64,000 nt of DNA from WAOL01 sp964399035 (GTDB lineage Archaea > Thermoproteota > Thermoprotei_A > Sulfolobales > NBVN01), in assembly GCA_964399035.1 (NCBI GenBank), contig CAYNPH010000048.1:1-64000 (forward strand), written 5' to 3'. Of this stretch, positions 7,832 through 15,606 are shown piece after piece (within the stretch, counting starts at the first letter, position 1; every line of letters starts with the position of its first letter). Position numbers and translations under genes: made by a program. The notes beneath the pieces were generated by a model, which saw only the letters and a program-made list of their open reading frames with translations, was not told the DNA's origin and did not search any database.

Positions 7832-8673
7832 TTTAAACCGCCTCTCCTCACATAACTTACTACCCACCTCAATTCACGTATGTTAATATCTCTCCCCGTA
7901 ATGTCCTTGAATATTTCCAGCACACCTACTCCTGCACGAGGAACACGCGACCGTATTGCCTGCATTAATTCCCTAAGGAAGTCCTTGGAAGGGACAACGT
8001 GAGTTAGGACGGTGTGGTACCCCGGTACGTGAACGCCATGAATGTGCACCACCTTAGCACGTTCTAACATTATTGGGGGCAAATCATTAACTATGGTTAA
8101 GGGGTTATGGATTACTTTCCATCGCTTAACCCTACGCTCAATTATGTGCGGAATGTCGAGACACACACCTATTTTTCCGGGGTCAGTATGCATGAGTAAG
8201 TGAGGTAGATGCTCCTCGTTAGAGCAACACCGATCCGTCACAGTCTCAACAAGTATTGGTATTCCTAATTTATCAGAAAGTTGCGAGAGATTCTCTAGTG
8301 ATTTACCCGCGGCTTCAAGGCAGAGTTGGTCCTTAGGGCCGCACCAAGACTGGTTAGTAGATAAATGCACGACGAAGTAGAGAGGATCTAGTTTGCTGGT
8401 CACAGACGTTACTACTCCTGTTATTATTCTCTCTGACAACCTCCTAATCTCTGGGATGGGAGAAGCCAGAAATACTTCTCTCCACGGTAAATGTAAACCT
8501 ACTTCCAGTCCCTCCCTATGTATAGCGTCAAAGAATACATCGGGTATTTCCTGAGTAAAGAAGAGGGGATAGTCTATACTTAATTCTATGCCGTCTGCAT
8601 TAATCCCCGTTAAGCTCTCTATGAAATCATGATTCATTACGTTCCGGTACCAGCAATTGATGAAAACCTTCAT
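7828..8673 (-). CDS. Xylose isomerase-like TIM-barrel protein (AP endonuclease 2 superfamily)
   Basis: A 281-residue sugar-phosphate isomerase/endonuclease IV superfamily protein. Barrel strands carry likely metal ligands in order: HLPW (near 80), HLST (near 120), ILVETVTD (near 155), CLDIPH (near 190), HIHGVH (near 220) and GVLEIF at the end. These match the His/Glu/Asp trimetal or dimetal site of the family. The substrate cannot be told from sequence: DNA with abasic sites or a sugar phosphate are both possible. It overlaps its neighbours by 4 bp on both sides (ATGA upstream, GTGA with rnhB), so translational coupling is likely. Confidence 0.82.
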   Translation of the reverse strand: MKVFINCWYRNVMNHDFIESLTGINADGIELSIDYPLFFTQEIPDVFFDAIHREGLEVGLHLPWREVFLASPIPEIRRLSERIITGVVTSVTSKLDPLYFVVHLSTNQSWCGPKDQLCLEAAGKSLENLSQLSDKLGIPILVETVTDRCCSNEEHLPHLLMHTDPGKIGVCLDIPHIIERRVKRWKVIHNPLTIVNDLPPIMLERAKVVHIHGVHVPGYHTVLTHVVPSKDFLRELMQAIRSRVPRAGVGVLEIFKDITGRDINIRELRWVVSYVRRGGLK

Positions 8674-9743
8674 TTGGTATACCCTGTAATCTCCATTATG
8701 ATTTGCAGGAGCTTCTTCATAGGGTCCTCGAAGTCTTTGGTTAGCCTACTCACTACCTCATCATATGAAGGTTTAGGACTCGTTGCATGCTTATCTATCA
8801 TTTCAAGCACCTCATCGTTAGTGGTAACGTTAAATAATGGGTACCCCTTAGACTGCACGTACTCATTTATTGCTAGTCTTCCAGGGTAGTATGTTAAGCC
8901 GGGGGTTAGAAGTAACGCAGCTTCCCTAGCTATGGATGCGCCGCCTGTTACGACGGCAGCTGCGTAATACGTAAGGCTTACACCATCGTATCCTCCCTGA
9001 ATAATTCTAGGTCTTACTCCCAAGGAATCTAACTCCTTGATTAACTTGAGATGGCTACGGTACCTGGGAAGTAATACGACGTCGTATCCTTTTCTCTTCA
9101 ACGTCAGTGATAATTCAACGACGTCTACTTTCACCTTGAGTCCTCGATAATATGTTGCTTTCTCTTCATGGGGTCTTAGAACGACATACTTTCCAGGATC
9201 AAGGCCCAGGGACTTAATGTAACTTATGTTTGGTCTGCTACGAAGGATCCAAAAGAGTTCATCAACAGCCTCATACTGGATTAGCTTGACATCACCGCGA
9301 AACATGTATCTCCTTATGTCATCAGGATCTATGGCTTTAGAGCATAGAATGACCGTCGCCAACGGCAGTGATAGGCGGCTTGGTACCTCTGCATGGGGAG
9401 AATCCGTTATGCCTACGTATGGGACGCCTACGCCGTAGGCAAGTCGAGCGGCTGAGGGGTTAGGGTACGCCACTAGGGCAGCAGGGCATTTCTCCTTCAC
9501 AACGGGTATGAGCTTCAATATTCGCTCAGCATCTGCTAGGACCTTATCATAAGGATCTCCTTCGGAGTACCTTCCCACGATGACGGGATCTATTCCTAGG
9601 CGTTTTAGCGAGCCTACAGTATACTCATATTCCCTACAAGTGACTAGTGTATTAAACCCTGCCTTCTCTAACTCTTTAGCTATGAATCCGAGCAGAGTAC
9701 CCTGCTTTGAGGTCAGCGCATCCAACCACACCGTGATACTCAA
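8670..9743 (-). CDS. DUF354 family protein (GT-B-like)
   Basis: A 357-residue member of the archaeal/bacterial DUF354 family, which has a two-Rossmann GT-B fold like UDP-GlcNAc epimerases and glycosyltransferases. The N-terminal signature is VWLDALTSKQG..LGFIAKELEKAG. The C-terminal half contains a PRYRSHLKLI segment and a VTGGASIAREAALL loop typical of the nucleotide-sugar-binding half. Substrate and function are not established. It is the first gene of the leftward run to 4678 and lies divergent to the phosphosugar mutase, suggesting but not proving a link to sugar-nucleotide or glycan metabolism. Confidence 0.82.
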   Translation of the reverse strand: MSITVWLDALTSKQGTLLGFIAKELEKAGFNTLVTCREYEYTVGSLKRLGIDPVIVGRYSEGDPYDKVLADAERILKLIPVVKEKCPAALVAYPNPSAARLAYGVGVPYVGITDSPHAEVPSRLSLPLATVILCSKAIDPDDIRRYMFRGDVKLIQYEAVDELFWILRSRPNISYIKSLGLDPGKYVVLRPHEEKATYYRGLKVKVDVVELSLTLKRKGYDVVLLPRYRSHLKLIKELDSLGVRPRIIQGGYDGVSLTYYAAAVVTGGASIAREAALLLTPGLTYYPGRLAINEYVQSKGYPLFNVTTNDEVLEMIDKHATSPKPSYDEVVSRLTKDFEDPMKKLLQIIMEITGYTK

Positions 9744-9815
9744 ATCCTAAGCCCTAGAGGAAATGCCGTGAAACAGTTTTTAGTTTATGATCCCGATGAT
9801 AATGATGTGGTGATC

Positions 9816-11189
9816 ATGCGCAACAGGCTGTTTGGGACCGACGGTGTGAGAGGGATTGTTAATGAGACCCTAACACCTGACTTCGTACTACGCCTAGCCT
9901 TAGCAATAGGGGAGTACTTCTCCCCAGGTAGCAGGATCTTAGTAGGGAGCGATGCTAGAGCCGGGAACGAATACATAGTGAAGATCGTGACGGGAGCATT
10001 GATAGCTTCCGGGCTCAAGGTCTATTACGCTGGAGCGTTACCCACACCCGCACTTCAATTCAATGTTAAAGAACGCGGATTTGATGGAGGTGTGATGATT
10101 ACTGCCTCGCATAACCCTCCTCAATATAGTGGTGTGAAAGTAATAATGGCTGACGGTGTGGAGGCACCCCGCGACGTTGAGGAACGTATAGAGGAATCAT
10201 TCTTTAACGGTAGGTACAGGAGAGTTCCTTGGCATACCTTCAAGGATCAATACTTCAAATTAAGCGACTCTGTGGAATACTATGTCGAGGGAGTAGTGAA
10301 GAAAGTTGACTCGGAGCGGATTAGGAGAAGGGGATTCCGTGTCGTCGCCGACTGTGCTAATAATGTAGGTGCGCTAACAACCCCCAGAATACTTAGGCGC
10401 TTAGGAGTTAAGGTCCTCAGCGTTAACGCGCACCTCTCACCAATACCATACAGAGAGCCCGAACCCGTGCCCGAGAACCTGACCGATACTTCAGAGATTG
10501 TCCGAGCTATCAGAGCCGACTTCGGAGTAACGCACGATGGTGACGCGGACAGAGCAATATTCATTGACGATACAGGCCGCGTGATCCCCGGGGACAGGAG
10601 CGCGGCTCTACTCTGCCGACACATAGTAGTAAATAGAGGGGACAACGCGCCTAGGAGGGTCGTGACAGCGGTTTCCTCATCAACTATAATTGAGGAAGTA
10701 CTTAAGGACTTAGGGGTTGAAGTGTACTGGACTAAAGTTGGCAGCGTGGGTATAGCGAGAACCATGATGAAAATAGGTGCTCTGGCAGGATTTGAGGAGA
10801 ACGGAGGCTTCATGTACCCACCCCATCAATACGTAAGAGATGGGGGGATGGCGTTGGCTTTAATGCTTGAGTACCTATCTTATGAAGGTAGAAAGTTAAG
10901 CGAGATCATTAATGAATTACCCAGCGTGCACCTAATTAAGACTAAGGTTCCACTAAGCGACAGAGGTAAAGCCATAGAGATAATTGAGGAAATAAAGAGA
11001 AGGTACAGCAATCTGAGAATCATAGACATAGATGGCGTTAAAGGGATCGGCGAGGACTTCTGGTTCCTTGTGAGACCCTCCGGAACCGAACCCGTGTTAA
11101 GGATATTCGTTGAGTGTAGATCGAAGGATAAGGCAGAGAAATTACTTAACGATATACTCAGCATAGTAAAGGAGGTAGTGGGAGGATGA
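9816..11189 (+). CDS. glmM: Phosphoglucosamine/phosphomannomutase
   Basis: An alpha-D-phosphohexomutase. The N-terminus is the family's RLFGTDGVRG. The phosphoserine loop TASHNP carries the catalytic Ser98, the metal loop is DGDADRA, and the C-terminal phosphate-binding loop is RPSGTEPVLRI. About 457 residues, the normal length. ATG 9816 gives the canonical N-terminus; a GTG at 9768 would add 16 poorly conserved residues. Archaeal members interconvert GlcN-6-P/GlcN-1-P or Man-6-P/Man-1-P; sequence alone does not separate these. It overlaps the Trm112-like gene by 4 bp (ATGA). Confidence 0.93.
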   Translation: MRNRLFGTDGVRGIVNETLTPDFVLRLALAIGEYFSPGSRILVGSDARAGNEYIVKIVTGALIASGLKVYYAGALPTPALQFNVKERGFDGGVMITASHNPPQYSGVKVIMADGVEAPRDVEERIEESFFNGRYRRVPWHTFKDQYFKLSDSVEYYVEGVVKKVDSERIRRRGFRVVADCANNVGALTTPRILRRLGVKVLSVNAHLSPIPYREPEPVPENLTDTSEIVRAIRADFGVTHDGDADRAIFIDDTGRVIPGDRSAALLCRHIVVNRGDNAPRRVVTAVSSSTIIEEVLKDLGVEVYWTKVGSVGIARTMMKIGALAGFEENGGFMYPPHQYVRDGGMALALMLEYLSYEGRKLSEIINELPSVHLIKTKVPLSDRGKAIEIIEEIKRRYSNLRIIDIDGVKGIGEDFWFLVRPSGTEPVLRIFVECRSKDKAEKLLNDILSIVKEVVGG

Positions 11190-11569
11190 GGTACGCGTTA
11201 ATGAACTTAATTGCTTGCCCCATGTGCAAGCACTTTCCTCTTAAACTTTACGTGTTCGAGGAGAGGGTATTCGAGAAGGAGTACGAGGTTAACGTACCTT
11301 TCTGTGACGTTTATTGTGGCAGGAAAGGAAAGAACGTAAGTGAGCTCAAGCAGGAGGAGCTGGACTGTAAAGAATGCGTGAAGCATGATGTGGTGACAGG
11401 TATTTTAATTTGCCCTAAGTGCGGTAGATGGTACCCAATAATCAACGGCATACCGTTAATGTACCCTGACAGCAAGCGCAAGCATCCCAAGGTTAGGGAA
11501 AAGGAAGAGGAGTTCCTTAGAAAGTACCGTGAAAAGCTACCGGCGGAACTAAGAAGCATTATCTCCTAA
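11186..11569 (+). CDS. Trm112-like zinc-binding protein
   Basis: A 127-residue Trm112p/COG2835-type protein. In eukaryotes and archaea Trm112 activates several RNA and protein methyltransferases. Zinc-ribbon halves CPMC (11-14) and CPKCGRWYPIINGIP (76-90) flank an inserted middle segment that adds two more Cys pairs (C40/C44 and C61/C64). This makes it longer than the usual 55-70 residue bacterial form. The C-terminus is a charged helix. It is coupled to glmM by a 4-bp overlap, and its 3' end overlaps the convergent gene by 11 bp. Confidence 0.83.
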   Translation: MRYALMNLIACPMCKHFPLKLYVFEERVFEKEYEVNVPFCDVYCGRKGKNVSELKQEELDCKECVKHDVVTGILICPKCGRWYPIINGIPLMYPDSKRKHPKVREKEEEFLRKYREKLPAELRSIIS

Positions 11570-12041
11570 ATCTCCTGCGTCGCCTACGTCTTAAACCCCG
11601 TAACAATAACTCAGTAGTTGACTCTTCTGCCTCAATCCTAGGTTTTAGTTCCTCTATAGCCTTCATCAGGGATTCTATCTCGTCCTCAGGTAGCTTATTC
11701 TGCTCCAGGAATTCTTCACCTGTCGACGTTAACCTCAACCTACGCGTTACAGGGTCTGTCTCGAGTAACCCTAAGTATAGCAGTATCCTGATGTCCTCTG
11801 CCAGCGCTCTACTACTGGGGGTATCTCCTATCATTATGAACTCGTATCCCACGTCAACGTTTTTCTCATTCTTCAACATGTACACGAGATTCGTCAGAGA
11901 GCGCTCCGAGATTTCCTTCATAGCCTGAACTATGTGCAGGATCCTTAATTTCTTGGGGTCCTTCTTAACCACCTCTACCGTTACGACAGGCTTAGTTACT
12001 ATTCGTAGTTCCTTGCTTCCTCCAGAACCTTTCTGCGACAA
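11559..12041 (-). CDS. Hypothetical winged-helix-like protein with poly-Arg tail
   Basis: A 160-residue protein. Residues 30-115 have the helix pattern and spacing of a winged-helix domain (LRILHIVQAMKEISERSLTN ... IRILLYLGLLETDPVTRRLR ... LTSTGEEFL), the last part resembling a wing plus recognition-helix follow-on. The protein ends in nine residues that are nearly all arginine. It is probably a nucleic-acid-binding regulator; no target can be inferred. It is divergent from the TIP49 gene and convergent with the Trm112-like gene. Confidence 0.65.
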   Translation of the reverse strand: MSQKGSGGSKELRIVTKPVVTVEVVKKDPKKLRILHIVQAMKEISERSLTNLVYMLKNEKNVDVGYEFIMIGDTPSSRALAEDIRILLYLGLLETDPVTRRLRLTSTGEEFLEQNKLPEDEIESLMKAIEELKPRIEAEESTTELLLRGLRRRRRRRFRR

Positions 12042-12149
12042 TCTATCACCGTTGTTATTTGACCCTTAGGAAAATTAAGCGTTCCCGATGTTTTAATTAG
12101 GCAAAAATTAAATCCCGTGACCCTATCTCATAGATTTTGGGTGATGCTG

Positions 12150-13514
12150 ATGGCGGAGATAAAGGAGATAAAGGTAAGCCGGAGTGAGTACGGCATAAGC
12201 ATACATAGTCACATACGTGGATTAGGGCTTGATGAAAAAGGTAATCCGAAACCCGTGGCCGATGGACTGGTAGGTCAGCTAGAGGCCAGAAAAGCGGCAG
12301 GCATAGTTGTCGAGATGATAAGGCAAGGCAAGATGGCAGGGAAGGGCATACTATTTGTGGGTCCGCCAGGGACAGGCAAAACTGCCTTGGCCGTAGCTAT
12401 AGCCCGGGAGCTGGGGGAGGACACACCCTTTGTTGCTCTGAGCGGCGGTGAAATATACTCTACTGAAGTGAAGAAGACTGAAATATTGATGAGGGCTGTT
12501 CGAAAGGCTATGGGTGTTAAGATAAAGGAAGTTCGGAAAGTATACGAGGGTGTGGTGAGAAGTATAAAAATAGCTTATGCCAGGCATCCCTTCAATCCCT
12601 ACGTAAGGGTGCCACGTGAAGCACGAATAACCTTGGCGACGAAACATGACGAACTCACACTAAATGTTGGTGAGGAGGTCACTGCGCAGTTAGTCCAGTT
12701 ACGTGTGAGGCGCGGGGATCACATATGGATTGATGCCGAGACAGGAGTGGTCCATAAGGTGGGCAGGGTCCGTGGTGTTGAGAAGGCTAAGTACTACGAC
12801 GTTGAACCATGGAGACTGGAAGAGGAGATGCCTAGCGGCCCAGTCAAGCGGGAGAAAGAAATAGTGAGAGTATTCACTCTAAACGACCTAGATGTATATG
12901 CCGCCAGCCAGAGGCTATCGCTTACAGGGTTATTTGGCATAGAACTTGAGAAGGAGATAGACGAGGAGGTGAGGAAGTCCGTCAATAATCAGGTTCGCAA
13001 ATGGATTGAGGAAGGTAAAGCGGAAATTGTGCCTGGCGTGCTCTTCATAGATGACGCGCACCTATTGGACCTTGAGGCATTCGCATTCTTAACGAGGGTG
13101 CTGGAGTCGGAGTTCTCACCGATCCTCATACTAGCAACAAACAGGGGCATAACGAAGATCCGGGGCACGGACATAGATTCACCTCATGGCATACCGCTAG
13201 ACCTTCTTGACAGGTTATTGCTGATTCCTGTAAGGCCTTACACGAGGGATGAGATACGTAAGATAATAGAAATAAGAGCTGACGAGGAAGGAGTCGAGTT
13301 AAGCGATGAGGCACTTGAGAGACTTGCTGATATAGGTGCTGAGAGGAGCTTAAGGTATGCAGTGCAACTTCTCAGACCTGCAGCAATAGTTGCTGGCAGG
13401 AATGGGCATTCAAAGGTACTCGTGGAGGACGTCAATGAAGTGGTACGCCTATTTGCTGATACTAAGACAAGTGTGTCACTCATAAAGGAGTACGAGGATC
13501 TTTTTATGAAATAG
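12150..13514 (+). CDS. TIP49/RuvB-like AAA+ ATPase
   Basis: An archaeal homologue of eukaryotic RuvBL1/RuvBL2 (pontin/reptin). The N-terminus SIHSHIRGLGLDEKG and the Walker A GPPGTGKT (about 71-78 from this start) are typical. A DNA-binding OB-like insertion (domain II, about 120-240) separates Walker A from Walker B, which reads FIDDAHLLD. Family members normally have DEVH, so the catalytic Glu is Asp here. Sensor 1 (ILATNRG) and the C-terminal lid are present. ATG 12150 is preferred over earlier starts because GGTGAT lies 5 bp before it. Its role in archaea is not established; chromatin, snoRNP or recombination functions are known in eukaryotes. Confidence 0.9.
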   Translation: MAEIKEIKVSRSEYGISIHSHIRGLGLDEKGNPKPVADGLVGQLEARKAAGIVVEMIRQGKMAGKGILFVGPPGTGKTALAVAIARELGEDTPFVALSGGEIYSTEVKKTEILMRAVRKAMGVKIKEVRKVYEGVVRSIKIAYARHPFNPYVRVPREARITLATKHDELTLNVGEEVTAQLVQLRVRRGDHIWIDAETGVVHKVGRVRGVEKAKYYDVEPWRLEEEMPSGPVKREKEIVRVFTLNDLDVYAASQRLSLTGLFGIELEKEIDEEVRKSVNNQVRKWIEEGKAEIVPGVLFIDDAHLLDLEAFAFLTRVLESEFSPILILATNRGITKIRGTDIDSPHGIPLDLLDRLLLIPVRPYTRDEIRKIIEIRADEEGVELSDEALERLADIGAERSLRYAVQLLRPAAIVAGRNGHSKVLVEDVNEVVRLFADTKTSVSLIKEYEDLFMK

Positions 13515-13833
13515 CTTCCACACCTTCTTCATCGTCCAGAGCGCTAACCAGTGGTATTAGTAGTGAAGGATCATCCACCTCAACCTTATCTCCACTAGAG
13601 CTACTTTCACTTATAACTAACGTAATGACTAGATAGCTCCCAACCTTAACGGCCTTAACTTTCTTTATTCTCATCCTTGTATGTGGGTCCACCTCAGCTA
13701 GGGAATTACTTGACCCTGGCCGGAAGGTGTGACTTGATGAAGCTAGCGCTTTGGCTCTTATGCGTGTTGCTATGTATTGGTCGTAGCCAGTCACGGCTAA
13801 GATAATCAGCGTAATTGTTGCTATGAACAGCAT
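13504..13833 (-). CDS. Small membrane-anchored hypothetical protein
   Basis: A 109-residue protein that opens with a hydrophobic segment (MLFIATITLIILAVTGY, about 1-17), probably a single membrane anchor or uncleaved signal. A short basic then Ser-rich stretch follows, and a beta-like domain (VKAVKVGSYLVITLVIS). GGTGATGA and GAGGTA motifs precede the ATG. It lies downstream of the hexulose-phosphate synthase gene on the same strand and overlaps the convergent TIP49 gene by 11 bp. No family is recognised. Confidence 0.55.
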   Translation of the reverse strand: MLFIATITLIILAVTGYDQYIATRIRAKALASSSHTFRPGSSNSLAEVDPHTRMRIKKVKAVKVGSYLVITLVISESSSSGDKVEVDDPSLLIPLVSALDDEEGVEAIS

Positions 13834-13903
13834 TACCTCTAACGTGCGTCATCACCCACGAATGTAAGTGGGGTATTTCAAACCTTAAAAAACGTAGAGC
13901 GCG

Positions 13904-14617
13904 TTACTTCCGTGGTACGCGCGATAACGCGTCAAGCGCGCGTGTCGCTGCCCCGCGCGGATCGGGTGCTTTAGTAATGGCGGAGCCTATGACAATAATA
14001 TCAATGCAGGCTCCGACGAATTTCTCAATATCTTCGGGCTTTATCCCCCCGCTAACGGAGATGATCACGTCGCTCAAGTCACTCTTTATTTTACGAGCAA
14101 GGTCTCGGAATGACGTGGCCCTAATACCGAGTCTTCGTTGGACATCAATTCCTGAATGGATATTAATTATGTTAACTCCAAGCTCATGTAATTCTCTAAC
14201 GCGTTGAGGGATTATATCGGGTCGCAAACCTATGGTGTCAGCAATGACGTCCACGCCTAGTTTCCTTCCTTCAGTGATGGCGGCCTCTATAACAGCGTCA
14301 TCGCTTGATGCAAGAATGGTCACGACATCCGCGCCGTAGCGGGCTGCCATACTGGTTTCGAGGGCACCTACGTCAGCTGTCTTCATGTCTGCAAGGATTA
14401 AAGCATCACCACTTGTCATGGCCTTAATTATGGCTATGGACCTTATACCCTCAGCCTTGATTAGGGGTGTTCCAACCTCTATTATCGGGATTGGAAGACC
14501 TCTCAAAGCAGACATGACACGTATGGCTTTTTCAATGTTTGTAAAATCTAATGCTACCTGCAGTAAGGGGTGTTCACATTGTTCGAGCATTTGAAGTAGT
14601 TTTCCCAATGATCTCAA
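13904..14617 (-). CDS. hps: 3-hexulose-6-phosphate synthase (OMP decarboxylase suprafamily)
   Basis: Condenses formaldehyde with ribulose-5-phosphate or, in archaea without a classical pentose phosphate pathway, runs in reverse to make ribulose-5-phosphate. The small TIM barrel carries IEVGTPLIKAEG (substrate Glu and Lys) and the suprafamily signature DMKTADVG, followed by DTIGL, HSGIDVQ and the phosphate loop SGGIKPED ... VIGSAIT. The TTG at 14617 follows a TATA-like CGTTAATAG by about 28 bp and could give a leaderless message; ATG 14590 would give the family's usual short N-terminus. Its usual partner phosphohexuloisomerase is not adjacent. Confidence 0.87.
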   Translation of the reverse strand: MRSLGKLLQMLEQCEHPLLQVALDFTNIEKAIRVMSALRGLPIPIIEVGTPLIKAEGIRSIAIIKAMTSGDALILADMKTADVGALETSMAARYGADVVTILASSDDAVIEAAITEGRKLGVDVIADTIGLRPDIIPQRVRELHELGVNIINIHSGIDVQRRLGIRATSFRDLARKIKSDLSDVIISVSGGIKPEDIEKFVGACIDIIVIGSAITKAPDPRGAATRALDALSRVPRK

Positions 14618-14743
14618 CCAAAGATGTAGTAGATAGGGAAGCTATTAACGCGTTTTCTGCGAGGCTATGGCTTCAAGCCAGCCTTTATTGAGTGGCCAGG
14701 AAAAAAGCACCGAAAGTCTTTAATTTCACTTAAGGCCTGCTAC

Positions 14744-15040
14744 TTACTCCTTCTTAGCAATTACTATTTCGATAGTGGAGACCCTAGTCTGCCTGCCCTC
14801 AGCAGTGGTCACTACCTGGCTACCGATCTTGATGTCCTTGATCTCCACCTTGTCGGGGAGGAACCTGCTCCTCACTATCTCAACGGTGTCAACAGCCTTG
14901 CTGATGGCTCTGCCCCTAGCCTTTATCACGATCTCTGAGACGCCCTGGTTTAGCAGGGTTAGGGTAGCTAGTACGTAGTTCATTACAGGTTTCTTACCTA
15001 CTAGGACTACATTGCTTGAGATTGGACCTTGGGATGACAT
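14744..15040 (-). CDS. albA: DNA/RNA-binding protein Alba
   Basis: A 98-residue Sac10b/Alba chromatin protein, a dimer that coats DNA and RNA in crenarchaea. The N-terminal loop VLVGKKPVMNYV has Lys16 and Lys17 at the positions of the nucleic-acid-binding, acetylation-regulated lysines of Sso10b. VIKARGRAISKAVDTVEIV forms the second contact helix. The start has a strong GAGGTGA ribosome-binding site. A palindromic TATA box at 15099-15106 lies about 60 bp upstream, shared with the divergent gene. It is probably monocistronic and highly expressed. Confidence 0.96.
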   Translation of the reverse strand: MSSQGPISSNVVLVGKKPVMNYVLATLTLLNQGVSEIVIKARGRAISKAVDTVEIVRSRFLPDKVEIKDIKIGSQVVTTAEGRQTRVSTIEIVIAKKE

Positions 15041-15098
15041 TGCTCTCTCACCTCATCTGTCTAAATTGCTTTGTTCGCAGAGTATTCTTTGCCTCCGC

Positions 15099-15106
15099 CT
15101 TATAAG
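15099..15106. promoter_or_regulatory. Shared palindromic TATA box between albA and the 15130 gene
   Basis: CTTATAAG is its own reverse complement. Leftward it sits about 60 bp before the albA ATG, leaving a leader with a GAGGTGA site. Rightward its centre is 28 bp before ATG 15130, which places transcription start essentially on that codon, giving a leaderless message. Orientation would normally be set by flanking BRE sequences. Confidence 0.5.
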
Positions 15107-15129
15107 TTTTGTTGTAGTCCAATAAGAGG

Positions 15130-15510
15130 ATGTTTAGGAACCGCTTATTAGTATTGTGTTGGTTACCTACTCAGGTGAGGATAACGGAGGAAAGCCTCCA
15201 TAAGGTGGAATTCGCTGGGATTGCGAGAATAAGTAAAGTACCTCTGAACATTGCTAAAGGATTAGCACAGGCAAAGATAACTCCGCAAGACTTAAGTAAC
15301 CCTGTATCATTTCAGCTGGCCTTTTCAAGACTATATGAAGCCCTCATGAAATCGCTAGAAAAAGGTGAAGGTGAAACTTACGTTGCTGAAGTTAAGTTTG
15401 TTGATAGCTTAGGGAATGAAGTTACGTTCGCAGTAGACATGGGTGAGGAGCCTCCAGCATTCAGTAGTGATACAGTAAGGGTTCGAGTAATTGTAGAATT
15501 TTATGAGTAG
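15130..15510 (+). CDS. Hypothetical protein, 126 aa
   Basis: No recognised family. The body (residues 20-126) alternates helices and strands: RITEESLHKVEFAGIARI, a helix-rich QLAFSRLYEALMKSLEKG, then YVAEVKFVDSLGNEVTFAV and a final strand RVRVIVEFY. The ATG is preferred because the TATA box at 15099-15106 fits a leaderless transcript. A GTG at 15175 would remove a hydrophobic N-terminal stretch of 15 residues that may be non-native. It is divergent from albA and followed 97 bp later by the XPB gene. Confidence 0.58.
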   Translation: MFRNRLLVLCWLPTQVRITEESLHKVEFAGIARISKVPLNIAKGLAQAKITPQDLSNPVSFQLAFSRLYEALMKSLEKGEGETYVAEVKFVDSLGNEVTFAVDMGEEPPAFSSDTVRVRVIVEFYE

Positions 15511-15606
15511 GGATTTACACATGTTAGCTTAGACCTAACGAGGAAAACCTTAAACAAAGCTGATGACTAACCATGTACATGCGGCTTCCGAGAGAGGTGT
15601 ATTCTA

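Noticed and set aside
15560..15600. CTGATGA box upstream of xpb
   Set aside because: No D or D' box follows at a usable distance.
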